Assembly: GCF_902652685.1 (NCBI RefSeq)
Contig: NZ_CACRUY010000041.1
Span: 1-49,056 of the forward strand
Direction: 5' to 3'
Source of the DNA: Mycobacterium sp. Marseille-P9652
GTDB lineage: Bacteria; Actinomycetota; Actinomycetes; Mycobacteriales; Mycobacteriaceae
DNA: 49,056 nt
Below are positions 22,996-31,527 of the stretch, one piece after another (within the stretch, counting starts at the first letter, position 1; every line of letters begins with the position of its first letter). The position numbers were made by a program, and so were the translations under genes. Under the pieces are notes generated by a model. It had not been told where the DNA came from, searched no databases, and saw only the letters and a program-made list of their open reading frames with translations.

Positions 22996-24054
22996 TCACA
23001 CCAGGCTTAGCACCGTCGCGCCGAGCAACCCCGCCACGATCACCACGGCGGCGGTGGTCGCGGTGGCCTTCCACCCGAGGCCGCGCGCGACCATGACCGC
23101 ACCGGGGACGCTGACGGCGGGAAGCGTGACGAGCAGGGCGCCCAGCGTCCCCGACGACGCGCCCAGCAACGCGAGGCTTTGCAGGATAGGGATCTCGCCG
23201 GCCGTCGGGATGACAAGGAGCGTGCCGACGATCGCCGCCACCACGACGATCAGCACCCCGTGGTGGGGCAGCCGGGTCGCGGCGAGTAGCCAGCCGCGGA
23301 ACGCGCCGAGCCCGAGCACGAGCACCGCGTATTCCGGTAACAGGATCAGGCACAGCCGCAGCAGTGCCTGCGCGAAACTGCGCGCCGGTGGGCGCGAGTC
23401 ACGCCCCGCCGCGGTGTCGGGCGCCGACGCCGTCGTCTCCCGGGTCATCAGTCCCACCGCCGCGGCCGCGCCGATCACCGCCGTGAGGCCCACCGCGACC
23501 CTGGTCAGCGTCCACTGCCAGGGAACGACCAACACCAGGAATACCAGGACCGCGGGGTTGAGCAGCGGATTGCCGAGCCAATACGCGACGGCGGCGACGC
23601 GGTCAACTCCGTTGCGGCGCAGCGTGACAGCCACCGGCGCCGTACAACACGTGCACATCATCGACGGCGTACTGGCCACCGCGCCGGCCAATGCGCTCGA
23701 CAGCACCCGCCGCCGGTTGAACAAGCGCGGAAACCACGTCCGCGGCACCAACGCCTGCGCCGACGCGCTGATCAACAGCGCGACGACGAGCGCGGGCCAG
23801 ATCGATGACAGGTACGCGTGGAAGAACGTCGTCGCCGCGTGCCAGGTCGGACGGTCCCCGGCGCGGACGCCGCCGGTGGTCAAGATGTTGGACGCGGACC
23901 AGTGATGGTGCCGCCGGAGTGCGAAGGCCTTCGCCGCATACGGCGACCATTTCGCCCACGCCAGGCCCGCCACGAACACCGCCAGCGCGACGCCGACGCC
24001 GATCGCGCCGCCCCGCCGACCCCATGCGCTGGTCGAACTGACACTCGCGGCCAC
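22996..24054 (-). CDS. ArsP/COG0701-type permease
   Basis: A 352-residue polytopic membrane protein with about eight helices. The motif SMMCTCCTAPVAVTLRR near residue 133 carries a cysteine cluster like that of the ArsP/DUF318 permease family, whose characterised members export organoarsenicals; YWLGNPLLNPAVLVF and GEIPILQSL are other family-like segments. Substrate here is unknown. Cotranscription with the IclR gene suggests, but does not prove, a link to the aromatic pathway. Confidence 0.78.
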   Translation of the reverse strand: MAASVSSTSAWGRRGGAIGVGVALAVFVAGLAWAKWSPYAAKAFALRRHHHWSASNILTTGGVRAGDRPTWHAATTFFHAYLSSIWPALVVALLISASAQALVPRTWFPRLFNRRRVLSSALAGAVASTPSMMCTCCTAPVAVTLRRNGVDRVAAVAYWLGNPLLNPAVLVFLVLVVPWQWTLTRVAVGLTAVIGAAAAVGLMTRETTASAPDTAAGRDSRPPARSFAQALLRLCLILLPEYAVLVLGLGAFRGWLLAATRLPHHGVLIVVVAAIVGTLLVIPTAGEIPILQSLALLGASSGTLGALLVTLPAVSVPGAVMVARGLGWKATATTAAVVIVAGLLGATVLSLV

Positions 24055-24177
24055 GGGAAAACGCTAACGCGCGCCGCCCGCCGCGAACACAGCGGCACCG
24101 TGCGGGTGGCATGACCTGGATCGCGAAGGCGATAGCGCATCCGATATCGCTTCGTGGACTCACCTATATGCCCCCGC

Positions 24178-25827
24178 TCAGTTCGCCTGCCCGGCTTGCT
24201 CTTTCGCCCACCGGTAGTCGGCCTTGCCGGACGGCGAACGCTGCACCCGATCGCGGAAGACGATCGCCTTGGGGAGCTTGTAGCGGGCGATGTGGCGGGC
24301 GGCCTCGGCGAGAATGCCGTCGGCGTCCGGCCGCGCGCCGTCCGCCACCTGGACGACGGCCACCACCTCGTTGCCCCACCGCGTGCTGGGTCGGCTCGTC
24401 ACGACGGCGTCGTACACGGCCGGATGCCGGAGGAGGGCGGCCTCGACCTCCTCGGCGAAGATCTTCTCCCCGCCGGAGTTGATCGTCACCGAGTCGCGAC
24501 CCAGCAGTTCGATCTGGCCGTCGGCATGCCAGCGGGCGCGATCGCCGGGCACCGAATGCCGGATCCCCTCGATCACCGGGAACGTGCGCGCCGTCTTCTC
24601 CGGATCCCCGAGGTATCCCAGCGGTATCAGGCGTTGCTGCGCCAGCCAACCGATTTCGTCGTCACCGGGCGACAGGATCCGGGTCATGTCCGCGCTGACC
24701 ACCACCGCGCCCGGGTTCGGGGCGAACCGGCCCGAGGCGTCCTGCGCACGCGACGAGACCTGACCCATCTGCGAGCCCGATTCCGACGCGCCCCCCGCGT
24801 CGAGGATCGTCAGCTGCGGCAGGAGTTCGACGAAGCGGTTCTTGAGCGGAGCGCTCAGGGCCGCCCCGCCGGTGATCAGGATCAGGAACCCGGACAGCTG
24901 CTCGCGCAACGACGGCCCGCCGGCCTCCAGCGCGTCGAGCAGCGGCCGCCCGAAGGCGTCGCCCACCATCGACATCGACACCACCCGTTCGCGCGCGGCC
25001 AGCGCCCACGCCTCGGCCGCGTCGAAGTGCGTCGTCGTCGCCGGCATCACGAAGGGCCGCCCGCCGCACAGGTTGATGAACGCGGCCCATTGCGCGGCCC
25101 CATGCATCAGCGGGGCCACCGTCATCGAACCCGGCCCCTCGGGGCGCGAGCGCTCGACGATCTCCTCGAGGCTCGTCGCCTCCTCGCCGGTGCCGAAGTT
25201 GCGGCCGCCCATGGCGTTCAGATAGATGTCGTGCTGGCGCCACAGCACCGCCTTGGGCATCCCGGTGGTGCCGCCGGTGTAGAGGATGTAGAGGTCGTCG
25301 GGCGAGGGAACCACGTCGAGCGGCTCGTCGGATTCCCCCGCCAGCAGCTCCTCGTAGCGCACGGCCCCGGGCAGCGGATCGTGACCGGAGCCGTCGTCGA
25401 CGTGGATGAGCCGGATCGGACCGGGCATCCGCCCCAGCGCCTCGCCGAGCGTCGGCGCGAACCGCGCGTGGTACATCACCGCCTCCGCGCGGGCGTTGTC
25501 CAGCAGGTACACCAGCTCGTCGGCGACGTAGCGGTAGTTGACGTTGAACGGCGCCACCCGCGCCTTGTACGCGCCGAGCATGGCCTCGAGATACTCGTTG
25601 CAGTTCGCCATGTAGAGCCCGAGATGGGTCTGACCGGACTCGTAGGGCGCCAGCCCGGACCGCTCGCGATGAGCGCCCATCCCCCATTTGTGCAGGGCGC
25701 GGGCGAACCTGCGCGCGCGTTCGTCGGTGCGCGCGTACGTGAGTCGCCGGTCCCCGAACACGATGCAGTCGCGGTCCGGATTGGCCGCCGCGACCGCGGC
25801 GAACACCTGGGCGAGGTTGAATTGCAC
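24178..25827 (-). CDS. Acyl-CoA synthetase (FadD-type ANL enzyme)
   Basis: A 549-residue ANL ligase. Motifs: YTGGTTGMPKAV near residue 180, DAGGASESGS (adenine-binding position), GYLGDPEKTA and NSGGEKIFAEEVE, with the late catalytic Lys in SPSGKADYR. The GTG start at 25827 is preceded by GGGAGGA at ideal distance; the long frame upstream is shadow. Length and the GGTTGMPKAV loop resemble FadD19/steroid-acid-type ligases, but the substrate cannot be assigned. Divergent from the leaderless SGNH hydrolase gene. Confidence 0.9.
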   Translation of the reverse strand: MQFNLAQVFAAVAAANPDRDCIVFGDRRLTYARTDERARRFARALHKWGMGAHRERSGLAPYESGQTHLGLYMANCNEYLEAMLGAYKARVAPFNVNYRYVADELVYLLDNARAEAVMYHARFAPTLGEALGRMPGPIRLIHVDDGSGHDPLPGAVRYEELLAGESDEPLDVVPSPDDLYILYTGGTTGMPKAVLWRQHDIYLNAMGGRNFGTGEEATSLEEIVERSRPEGPGSMTVAPLMHGAAQWAAFINLCGGRPFVMPATTTHFDAAEAWALAARERVVSMSMVGDAFGRPLLDALEAGGPSLREQLSGFLILITGGAALSAPLKNRFVELLPQLTILDAGGASESGSQMGQVSSRAQDASGRFAPNPGAVVVSADMTRILSPGDDEIGWLAQQRLIPLGYLGDPEKTARTFPVIEGIRHSVPGDRARWHADGQIELLGRDSVTINSGGEKIFAEEVEAALLRHPAVYDAVVTSRPSTRWGNEVVAVVQVADGARPDADGILAEAARHIARYKLPKAIVFRDRVQRSPSGKADYRWAKEQAGQAN

Positions 25828-25874
25828 TGCCGGTCCTCCCGTCGAGCCAGCGCCACGGTAACGCGCGTAACCAC

Positions 25875-25887
25875 TACTCTCGGCATC
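25875..25887 (+). promoter_or_regulatory. Leaderless promoter of the SGNH hydrolase gene
   Basis: TACTCT (25875-25880) is followed by 7 nt and GTG 25888, predicting a transcript without a 5' leader. Confidence 0.65.
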
Positions 25888-26727
25888 GTGCGCGGGGTTA
25901 TTCACACCGAATATCGCCGATACGTCGCCCTGGGTGACAGCCAGACCGAGGGGCTGTGGGACGGCGACGACACCGTCGGCCTGCTCGGGTTCGCCGACCG
26001 GCTCGCCGCGATGATCGACGCGCTGCACCCCGGGCTTCATTACGCCAACCTCGCGATCCGCGGCAAGCGCATCGCCGACGTGCTCACCGAGCAGGTGCCG
26101 CCCGCGCTGGCCATGGAGCCCGACCTGATCACCGTGTGCGTCGGGATGAACGACGTCATCCAGCCCGGGCGGTCGTTCGGGCCGGCCTTGACGGACCTGG
26201 AGGAGTTGTACGCCGCGCTCGCCGGGGCGGGGGCGACGGTGGTGACGACGACGTTCCCCAACGTCGCGCAGTTCCTGCCACTCGGGCGGCTGGTGTCGGG
26301 CCGGCTCGCGCGCATCAACGGGGCGATCCGTTCGGCGTCCGACCGCTACGGGTTCCGGCTCGTCGACCTGTATCACGCCGCGTCGATGCGCGAGCTGGAC
26401 ACCTGGGACATCGACCGCGTGCACGCCTCGTCGCGGGGGCACGTGCTGTTCGCCGCCGCCGCGGCCGAGGCGCTGAATCTGCCCGGCAGCAACCATGATT
26501 GGGCCGAACCGAGCGTCGACCCGGCGCGGCTGTCGCTGCACGCCACCGCGTTCGGGCACCTGCGCTGGACGCAGGACGCCTTCTTTCCGTGGATCTGGCG
26601 ACGGCTGCGCGGCATGTCGTCGGCCGACGGGCGCGAGCCCAAGCGCCCGCAGCTGGAACGCCTCAGCCCGCCGGGCCAGGGCAATGCGGCGCAGAACGGC
26701 CACCGGTCGGGCATCCTTGACCCATGA
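25888..26727 (+). CDS. SGNH/GDSL hydrolase
   Basis: A 279-residue esterase-type hydrolase. Block I is YVALGDSQTEG with the nucleophile Ser near residue 18, block III is CVGMNDV, and the Asp/His pair is in DIDRVHASSRG near 175-180. No signal peptide is seen, so it is probably cytosolic. Start GTG 25888 is fixed by the leaderless promoter. The stop overlaps the DedA start by ATGA. Confidence 0.88.
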   Translation: MRGVIHTEYRRYVALGDSQTEGLWDGDDTVGLLGFADRLAAMIDALHPGLHYANLAIRGKRIADVLTEQVPPALAMEPDLITVCVGMNDVIQPGRSFGPALTDLEELYAALAGAGATVVTTTFPNVAQFLPLGRLVSGRLARINGAIRSASDRYGFRLVDLYHAASMRELDTWDIDRVHASSRGHVLFAAAAAEALNLPGSNHDWAEPSVDPARLSLHATAFGHLRWTQDAFFPWIWRRLRGMSSADGREPKRPQLERLSPPGQGNAAQNGHRSGILDP

Positions 26728-27389
26728 ACGTGGAGGCGTTGCTGCACACGATCCCGCCGGTCGCGGTGTACCTGGTGGTCTGCGGGGTCGTCGGGGTCGA
26801 GAGCCTGGGCGTTCCCCTGCCGGGCGAGATCGTCCTCGTCAGCGCCGCGCTGATGTCGTCGCACCACGATCTGGCGGTCAATCCGGTCGGCGTCGGCGCG
26901 GCGGTCGTGGTCGGCGCGGTCGTCGGCGACTCGATCGGCTACGCGATCGGGCGCCGGTTCGGGATGCCGCTGTTCGACCGGCTGGGCCGGCGGTTCCCCA
27001 AGCACTTCGGGCCCGGGCACGTCGCGCTCGCGGAGAAGCTGTTCAACAAGTGGGGCGTGCGCGCCGTCTTCTTCGGCCGCTTCATCGCGCTGCTGCGGAT
27101 CCTGGCGGGGCCCCTGGCCGGGGCGCTGAAGATGCACTACCCGCGGTTCCTGGCGGCCAACGTGTCGGGCGCCATCTGCTGGGCGGGCGGCACCACCGCG
27201 CTGGTCTACTTCGCCGGGATGGCCGCCGAACGCTGGATGGAGCGGTTCTCCTGGGTCGCCCTCGTGGTCGCCATCGTGTTCGGCCTGATCGCCGCCTACG
27301 CGCTGCGGGAACGCACCTCGCGGATGATCGCCGAACTCGAGGAAGAGCACTACCGCAAGACGGGGACGACCGCCGCCGACGCGGCCTGA
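26724..27389 (+). CDS. dedA: DedA/VTT-family membrane protein (Rv2637-like)
   Basis: A 221-residue membrane protein with the SNARE-associated/VTT domain: ESLGVPLPGEIVLVSAALMS near residue 27 and the re-entrant motif FFGRFIALLRILAGPLAGAL near 120. DedA proteins are implicated in flipping undecaprenyl phosphate or phospholipids. It closely matches M. tuberculosis Rv2637 as remembered, marking resumed synteny after the aromatic cluster. Coupled to the upstream hydrolase by ATGA. Confidence 0.92.
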   Translation: MNVEALLHTIPPVAVYLVVCGVVGVESLGVPLPGEIVLVSAALMSSHHDLAVNPVGVGAAVVVGAVVGDSIGYAIGRRFGMPLFDRLGRRFPKHFGPGHVALAEKLFNKWGVRAVFFGRFIALLRILAGPLAGALKMHYPRFLAANVSGAICWAGGTTALVYFAGMAAERWMERFSWVALVVAIVFGLIAAYALRERTSRMIAELEEEHYRKTGTTAADAA

Positions 27390-27405
27390 CCCGGCTACGC
27401 CGCGA

Positions 27406-28035
27406 CTAGCCCACGGCCTCGCCGGCGTCCTCATCCGGATAGAAGGCGGAATTCGGCCGATGGTCCTCGATGAGGGCGGCGGCCATGCGGCGGGCGCGCA
27501 GCGCGGCGTCGAGGTCGCCCACGGCGGCCAGGATGATGGCGCCCTTCATCAGGATGTGCCACGACGAGGCGAAGTCCTCCACGTCGGTCAGTCCCGCCGC
27601 GGTGGCGCGTCGGCGCACGATGTCGCGGACGTTGTCGATGTGGGCGACGCAGGCCTGCCCGACCGGGTGATCCGGCCCCACCTCCAGCAGCACGTTGATG
27701 AACGAGCAGCCCTCGAAGCCGTCGCGCGTGTGGAACCAGTCGTGCATGACGTCGAAGATCGCCAGCAACTGCTCCTCGGGCGTGTCGCCGCGCCGCCGCG
27801 ACTGTTCCTCGATCAGGCCGTGCGTCCAGACCTCTTCCCGGCGTTCCAGCACGGCCAGCACCAGGTCGTTCTTGGTCGCGAAGTGCCGGTACAAGGTCGC
27901 CCTCGCCACGCCGGCCCGCTCGATCACCTCGTCGGTACCCACCGCGCGGACCCCGCGGTGGCTGAACAGCTCATATGCGGCGCACAGGATGCGCTCGCGA
28001 GCGGACGCCGCCGGCGCGACATCGTGCGTTGTCAT
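27406..28035 (-). CDS. TetR-family regulator
   Basis: A 209-residue TetR repressor. HTH at residues 12-58 (ARERILCAAYELFSHRGV, then GVARATLYRHFATKNDLVLA); the ligand domain includes FEGCSFINVLLEV, common in this subgroup. It is convergent to DedA (16-nt gap) and divergent from the STAS gene. The intergenic region contains a good palindromic operator (28070-28087), so control of itself and possibly of the STAS gene is likely. Confidence 0.9.
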   Translation of the reverse strand: MTTHDVAPAASARERILCAAYELFSHRGVRAVGTDEVIERAGVARATLYRHFATKNDLVLAVLERREEVWTHGLIEEQSRRRGDTPEEQLLAIFDVMHDWFHTRDGFEGCSFINVLLEVGPDHPVGQACVAHIDNVRDIVRRRATAAGLTDVEDFASSWHILMKGAIILAAVGDLDAALRARRMAAALIEDHRPNSAFYPDEDAGEAVG

Positions 28036-28069
28036 AACAGCCTTAAGTTACTCTTAGGTCAGGACATGT

Positions 28070-28130
28070 AGACAGACCACCCTGTCTCGTTATACAAAAG
28101 AGATTCGCACTGCGCGAGTCTGTCTTCAGA
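28070..28130. promoter_or_regulatory. TetR-type operator region
   Basis: AGACAG-ACCACC-CTGTCT (28070-28087) is a perfect 6-bp inverted repeat with a 6-nt spacer, typical of TetR operators. TCTG-TCTT-CAGA (28119-28130) is a second, shorter inverted repeat sharing the CTGTCT-like core. Both lie between the TetR gene and the STAS gene. Confidence 0.6.
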
Positions 28131-28184
28131 CAACAGGACGGGCACCATCCCGGCGTATCTCTCGCCGGTGGAGTAGGAGTCCTC

Positions 28185-28622
28185 ATGAGCACGGTGATCG
28201 CCGAACCCATGCCCAGCACGCCCCTGATGCTCAGCACGCGGCTTGTGTACCAACTGGGCGAACCGCACAGCGGTCTGCGGGCGACCACCAGCCGCACCGG
28301 CCCGGCCGTGGTGATCACCGCGGGCGGCGACATCGACGCCTGCAACGAGGACACCTGGCGCCAGCTGGTCGGCGAGGCCGCCGCCGTCGTCGTCCCGCCC
28401 GGGCCCTTCATCGTCGACGTGACCGGGCTGGACTTCATGGGCTGCTGCGCGTTCGCGGTCCTGGCCGACGCGGCGCGGCACTGCCGCGATCGCGGCGTCG
28501 ACCTGCGCCTGGTGAGCCACGAGGCGATCGTGGCCCGCATCGTCGACGCCTGCGGGCTCAACCGCGTGCTGCCGATCTACCCCACCGTCGACTCGGCGCT
28601 GGGGGCGGTGTCTCCGTGGTGA
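28185..28622 (+). CDS. STAS-domain protein (anti-sigma antagonist-like, Rv2638-like)
   Basis: A 145-residue protein with a STAS domain from about residue 38 (AVVITAGGDIDACNEDTWRQ, then IVDVTGLDFMGCCAFAVLAD). Anti-anti-sigma factors normally have a phosphorylatable Ser or Thr where this protein has Gly-Cys-Cys, so a redox rather than phosphorylation switch is possible, as described for RsfA. Position after DedA matches the Rv2637-Rv2638 order. ATG 28185 has AGGAG 6 nt upstream. Confidence 0.85.
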   Translation: MSTVIAEPMPSTPLMLSTRLVYQLGEPHSGLRATTSRTGPAVVITAGGDIDACNEDTWRQLVGEAAAVVVPPGPFIVDVTGLDFMGCCAFAVLADAARHCRDRGVDLRLVSHEAIVARIVDACGLNRVLPIYPTVDSALGAVSPW

Positions 28623-28639
28623 TCTGACCGCCGAGGCCC

Positions 28640-29743
28640 ATCACGAGCGACCTTCCCACCTTCGGTGCGGAGGAGGAATTCCTCCTCGTCGACCCGCATA
28701 CCGGTGAACCGGCCCCGCGCAACGCCGCGGTGGCCGCCGAGGCCGAGCGCCGCGACGTCGAGTTGCAGCTCGAACTCAGCAGCTGCCAGGTGGAGACCAC
28801 GTCGAGCGTGGTGTCCACCGGCGAGCAGCTGCGCGACGAGCTCAACCGGCTCCGGCGCGCGGCGGCGGAGGCGGCCGTGGCGGCCGGGGTCACGCTGCTC
28901 GCCTCGGGGCTGCCCCCCGCCACCCCGCACGAATTCCCCGTCACCGACACCCCGCGGTACCGGCGCATCGGCGAGCGATACGGGATGGTCGCCCACGAGC
29001 AGGGCATCTGCGGGTGCCACGTGCACGTGCACGTGCAGGTGCCCGACCGGGCGGCCGCGATCCACGTCAGCAACTGGCTGCGCCCGTGGTTGCCGTCTTT
29101 ACTTGCGCTGTCGGCCAATTCGCCGCTGTACCGCAACTCCGAGAGCGGTTACGCGAGCTGGCGTAGCGTGCTGTGGCGCCGCTGGCCCGCCGCCGGGGCG
29201 CCGCCGTTCTTCCCCTCCCCCGACGACTACGACCGGGCGGTGCAGATGTTCGTCGACACCGGCGTGATCCTCGACCGCAAGATGATTTATTGGGACGTGC
29301 GGCCCTCGGCGAATTTCCCCACCGTCGAGGTGCGCGTGGCCGACGTGCCGCTGACGGTCGACGAGACCGTCCTGCTGGCCACCCTGGTCCGGGCCGCCGT
29401 CATGACGGCGCTCGACGCCCCCGGGGAGGGCGATCAGCTCGGGCGCCTACCACCCGGCGCCCTGCGGGCGGCGTACTGGAAGGCGGCCCACGACGGGCTC
29501 GCCGGCGACGCCCTGGACCTCGTCCACGGGCGTGGCGCCGTCCCGGCGCGCGAGCAACTCGGGGCGCTGGTGCGACGGGTGCGCCCGGCGCTCCAGGCGC
29601 TCGGCGAATACGACCGCGTCACAGCGGAACTCGACCGCGTCGGCGAACGGGGCAACGGCGCGATGCGGCAGCTGGCAGTCTGGCGGGAACGGCGGGACGT
29701 GCTGGCCGTCGTCGCCGAGTTCGCCGCGGCGACGCTCAGCTGA
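28640..29743 (+). CDS. Carboxylate-amine ligase, YbdK/GCS2 family (probable ATC start)
   Basis: Glutamate-cysteine ligase 2 (YbdK-type) family protein, 367 residues if translation begins at ATC 28640. The frame opens after a TGA at 28625 and contains no ATG, GTG or TTG until GTG 28730, yet codons from 28661 encode the essential N-terminal motif FGAEEEFLLVDP. Starting at GTG 28730 would delete it and leave 337 residues. ATC gives ITSDLPTFGAEEEF, the normal family N-terminus with Ile in place of Met, and the usual family length of about 370. GCHVHVHVQVPD is the conserved central motif. Physiological substrates of mycobacterial members are unclear. Confidence 0.85.
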   Translation: MTSDLPTFGAEEEFLLVDPHTGEPAPRNAAVAAEAERRDVELQLELSSCQVETTSSVVSTGEQLRDELNRLRRAAAEAAVAAGVTLLASGLPPATPHEFPVTDTPRYRRIGERYGMVAHEQGICGCHVHVHVQVPDRAAAIHVSNWLRPWLPSLLALSANSPLYRNSESGYASWRSVLWRRWPAAGAPPFFPSPDDYDRAVQMFVDTGVILDRKMIYWDVRPSANFPTVEVRVADVPLTVDETVLLATLVRAAVMTALDAPGEGDQLGRLPPGALRAAYWKAAHDGLAGDALDLVHGRGAVPAREQLGALVRRVRPALQALGEYDRVTAELDRVGERGNGAMRQLAVWRERRDVLAVVAEFAAATLS

Positions 29744-29744
29744 T

Positions 29745-30527
29745 TCAGGCCACGGCCAGCAGGCGGTAAAGCCCGATCAGGCCGACCACCACGATGGTGC
29801 CGCGCAGCGCGTTCGGCGACAGCCGCCGGCCATACCGCGCGCCGACTACCCCTCCCACCAGTGACCCGGCCGCGATCACCCCGGCGGCCGGCCAGCTGAT
29901 CCGGTCGAACGCGACGAGCGTATACGCCACGGCGGCAACGCAATTCACTACCAGGGTGAGCAGGTTCTTGGCGGCGTTCATGCGCTGCACCGACTCGGGC
30001 AGCAGCACCCCCATCACGCCAACCAGCAGGATGCCCTGGGCCGCCGTGAAGTAGCCGCCGTAGACGCCGACGGCGAACGTGCCCAGCACCAGCGCCGCCA
30101 TCCGTGCCGGCGAGGTGTGCTCGGCCGAACGCCCGGCCGCCTCGGCGCGCCGCGCCGTCCACGCCTGAATTCGCGGCCCGACGACGACCAGCACCAGCGC
30201 GAGGATCAACAGCACCGGCACGATCTCGGCGAACACCTTCTCGGGCAGGTGCAGCAGCAGGAAGGCGCCCAGCACCGCGCCCGCCAGCGAGGCCGGGATC
30301 TGCCAGCGCAGCCGATCCCACTGGCCGGACAGTTCCGCGCGGTAGCCCCAGGTTCCCGAGACGCTGCCCGCGACCAGGCCCACGGCGTTGGACATCGTGG
30401 CGGTGACGGGCGGGTAGCCGAGGGCGACCAGCGTCGGGAAGGTGATCAGGGTGCCGGATCCCACGAGGGCGTTGATTGCGCCGGCGCCGAATCCGGCCAG
30501 GCCGATCAGCAACATGTGGGAAAGCAC
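29745..30527 (-). CDS. TauE/SafE sulfite/anion exporter family protein
   Basis: A 260-residue protein with about eight transmembrane helices and the family's N-terminal repeat motif GFGAGAINALVGSGTLITFP and its second-half copy VGVYGGYFTAAQGILLVG. These transporters export sulfite, sulfoacetate or other anions. The start is GTG 30527 or ATG 30515. A perfect 16-bp palindrome covers the GTG. Convergent with the GCS2-family gene, 1-nt gap. Confidence 0.87.
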   Translation of the reverse strand: MLSHMLLIGLAGFGAGAINALVGSGTLITFPTLVALGYPPVTATMSNAVGLVAGSVSGTWGYRAELSGQWDRLRWQIPASLAGAVLGAFLLLHLPEKVFAEIVPVLLILALVLVVVGPRIQAWTARRAEAAGRSAEHTSPARMAALVLGTFAVGVYGGYFTAAQGILLVGVMGVLLPESVQRMNAAKNLLTLVVNCVAAVAYTLVAFDRISWPAAGVIAAGSLVGGVVGARYGRRLSPNALRGTIVVVGLIGLYRLLAVA

Positions 30528-30542
30528 TAGGGAAAACCCTAG
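30527..30542. promoter_or_regulatory. Perfect palindrome at the TauE start
   Basis: CTAGGG-AAAA-CCCTAG (30527-30542) overlaps the GTG start of the TauE gene. It could be a repressor operator or an RNA hairpin masking initiation if ATG 30515 is not used. Confidence 0.45.
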
Positions 30543-30576
30543 CCTGCAGCCGAATTCGGCTGCCCCGCGGCTCCGG

Positions 30577-31509
30577 TCAGGCGGGGGGCGCCTCGGGCCC
30601 GCGGTCGACGCCGGTGCGCAGCTTGACCGACGCCGAGTACGCCTTGGTGCGGAACCGCAGCACGGGGTCGTCGGACGGCTCGATGCCGTCGGTCACCCGC
30701 ATCGGGTCGAACACGACGATGTCGCCGCCGTGCTCGCGCTCCGTGTCGAGGCCGGTGACCTCGAAGTTGCCGACGTTGACGGTCTCGCCGCTGCGCCAAC
30801 TGGCCGACGGGTCGACGATCGAGTCGTCGGGCCCGGCGATCTGCACGACGAAGTCGAACCGCACCGGTCCGCGGGACAGCCGGTGGTTGAGCTCGTGGTG
30901 CAGGAAGTCGGGATCCTTGCGTTTCGCGTCCGATCCCGACAGGAACTCCTCGCCCGCGACCGGGCGCAGGTGATACCGAACGAATCGCGCGCTGCCGTCG
31001 GCCGCGACCCAGCGGAAGGCGTGCAGCCCGTGGTAGGCGACCGTGGCGTAGCTCGCCGGGACCCTGTTGGCGTCGCGCAGGACCGGCAGCGCGCCGAGCA
31101 GCCCCGGATGGGTCAGCAGGTACGTGCCCATGCGCAGCGGCTTGGCCGGCCCGGGCCGCATCGCCTTGAGCAGGTCGATGAACCCGTCGGGAGTGCTCGA
31201 CACGAACAGGCGCGCCGTCTGCGTCGACACGTCGGTGGTGGACCCGTCGGGCAGGGTGAGCTTCACGGCCAGCCCCCGCACGCCGGGCACGCCGTCGGGC
31301 TGGGCAGGGTCGCCGGACCCGTTGGAGAAGCGGAACAGCGCCGGGACCGCCGACCCGTCCAGGTGCTTGGCGCGCGAGAGCGAGGCCGCGACGGGGCCGG
31401 CCGTGAACCGGCCCCGGTACAGGTTGCCCTTGGCGTGCAGCGCGCGACTGCCCGGCTGCGCTCCGCCGGTGCCCCGTATCGCCTCGATCGCGTCGTCGGG
31501 AGTGACCAT
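30577..31509 (-). CDS. Catalase-related haem protein
   Basis: A 310-residue small catalase-fold protein: HAKGNLYRGRFTA carries the distal His, FRFSNGSGDP and GLAVKLTLPDGS are typical, and residues about 130-215 hold the remaining barrel. Such short catalase-like proteins (about 300 residues, no C-terminal domain) often act as organic peroxide-dependent peroxidases. ATG 31509 is 18 nt after the SDR stop, so both are probably cotranscribed. Confidence 0.85.
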   Translation of the reverse strand: MVTPDDAIEAIRGTGGAQPGSRALHAKGNLYRGRFTAGPVAASLSRAKHLDGSAVPALFRFSNGSGDPAQPDGVPGVRGLAVKLTLPDGSTTDVSTQTARLFVSSTPDGFIDLLKAMRPGPAKPLRMGTYLLTHPGLLGALPVLRDANRVPASYATVAYHGLHAFRWVAADGSARFVRYHLRPVAGEEFLSGSDAKRKDPDFLHHELNHRLSRGPVRFDFVVQIAGPDDSIVDPSASWRSGETVNVGNFEVTGLDTEREHGGDIVVFDPMRVTDGIEPSDDPVLRFRTKAYSASVKLRTGVDRGPEAPPA

Positions 31510-31527
31510 TTTGCGAATCCTAGAGGG

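Noticed and set aside
24154-25887. 5' extension of the SGNH hydrolase frame (857 aa total)
   Set aside because: The upstream half is antisense to the acyl-CoA synthetase; the leaderless promoter fixes the start at 25888.
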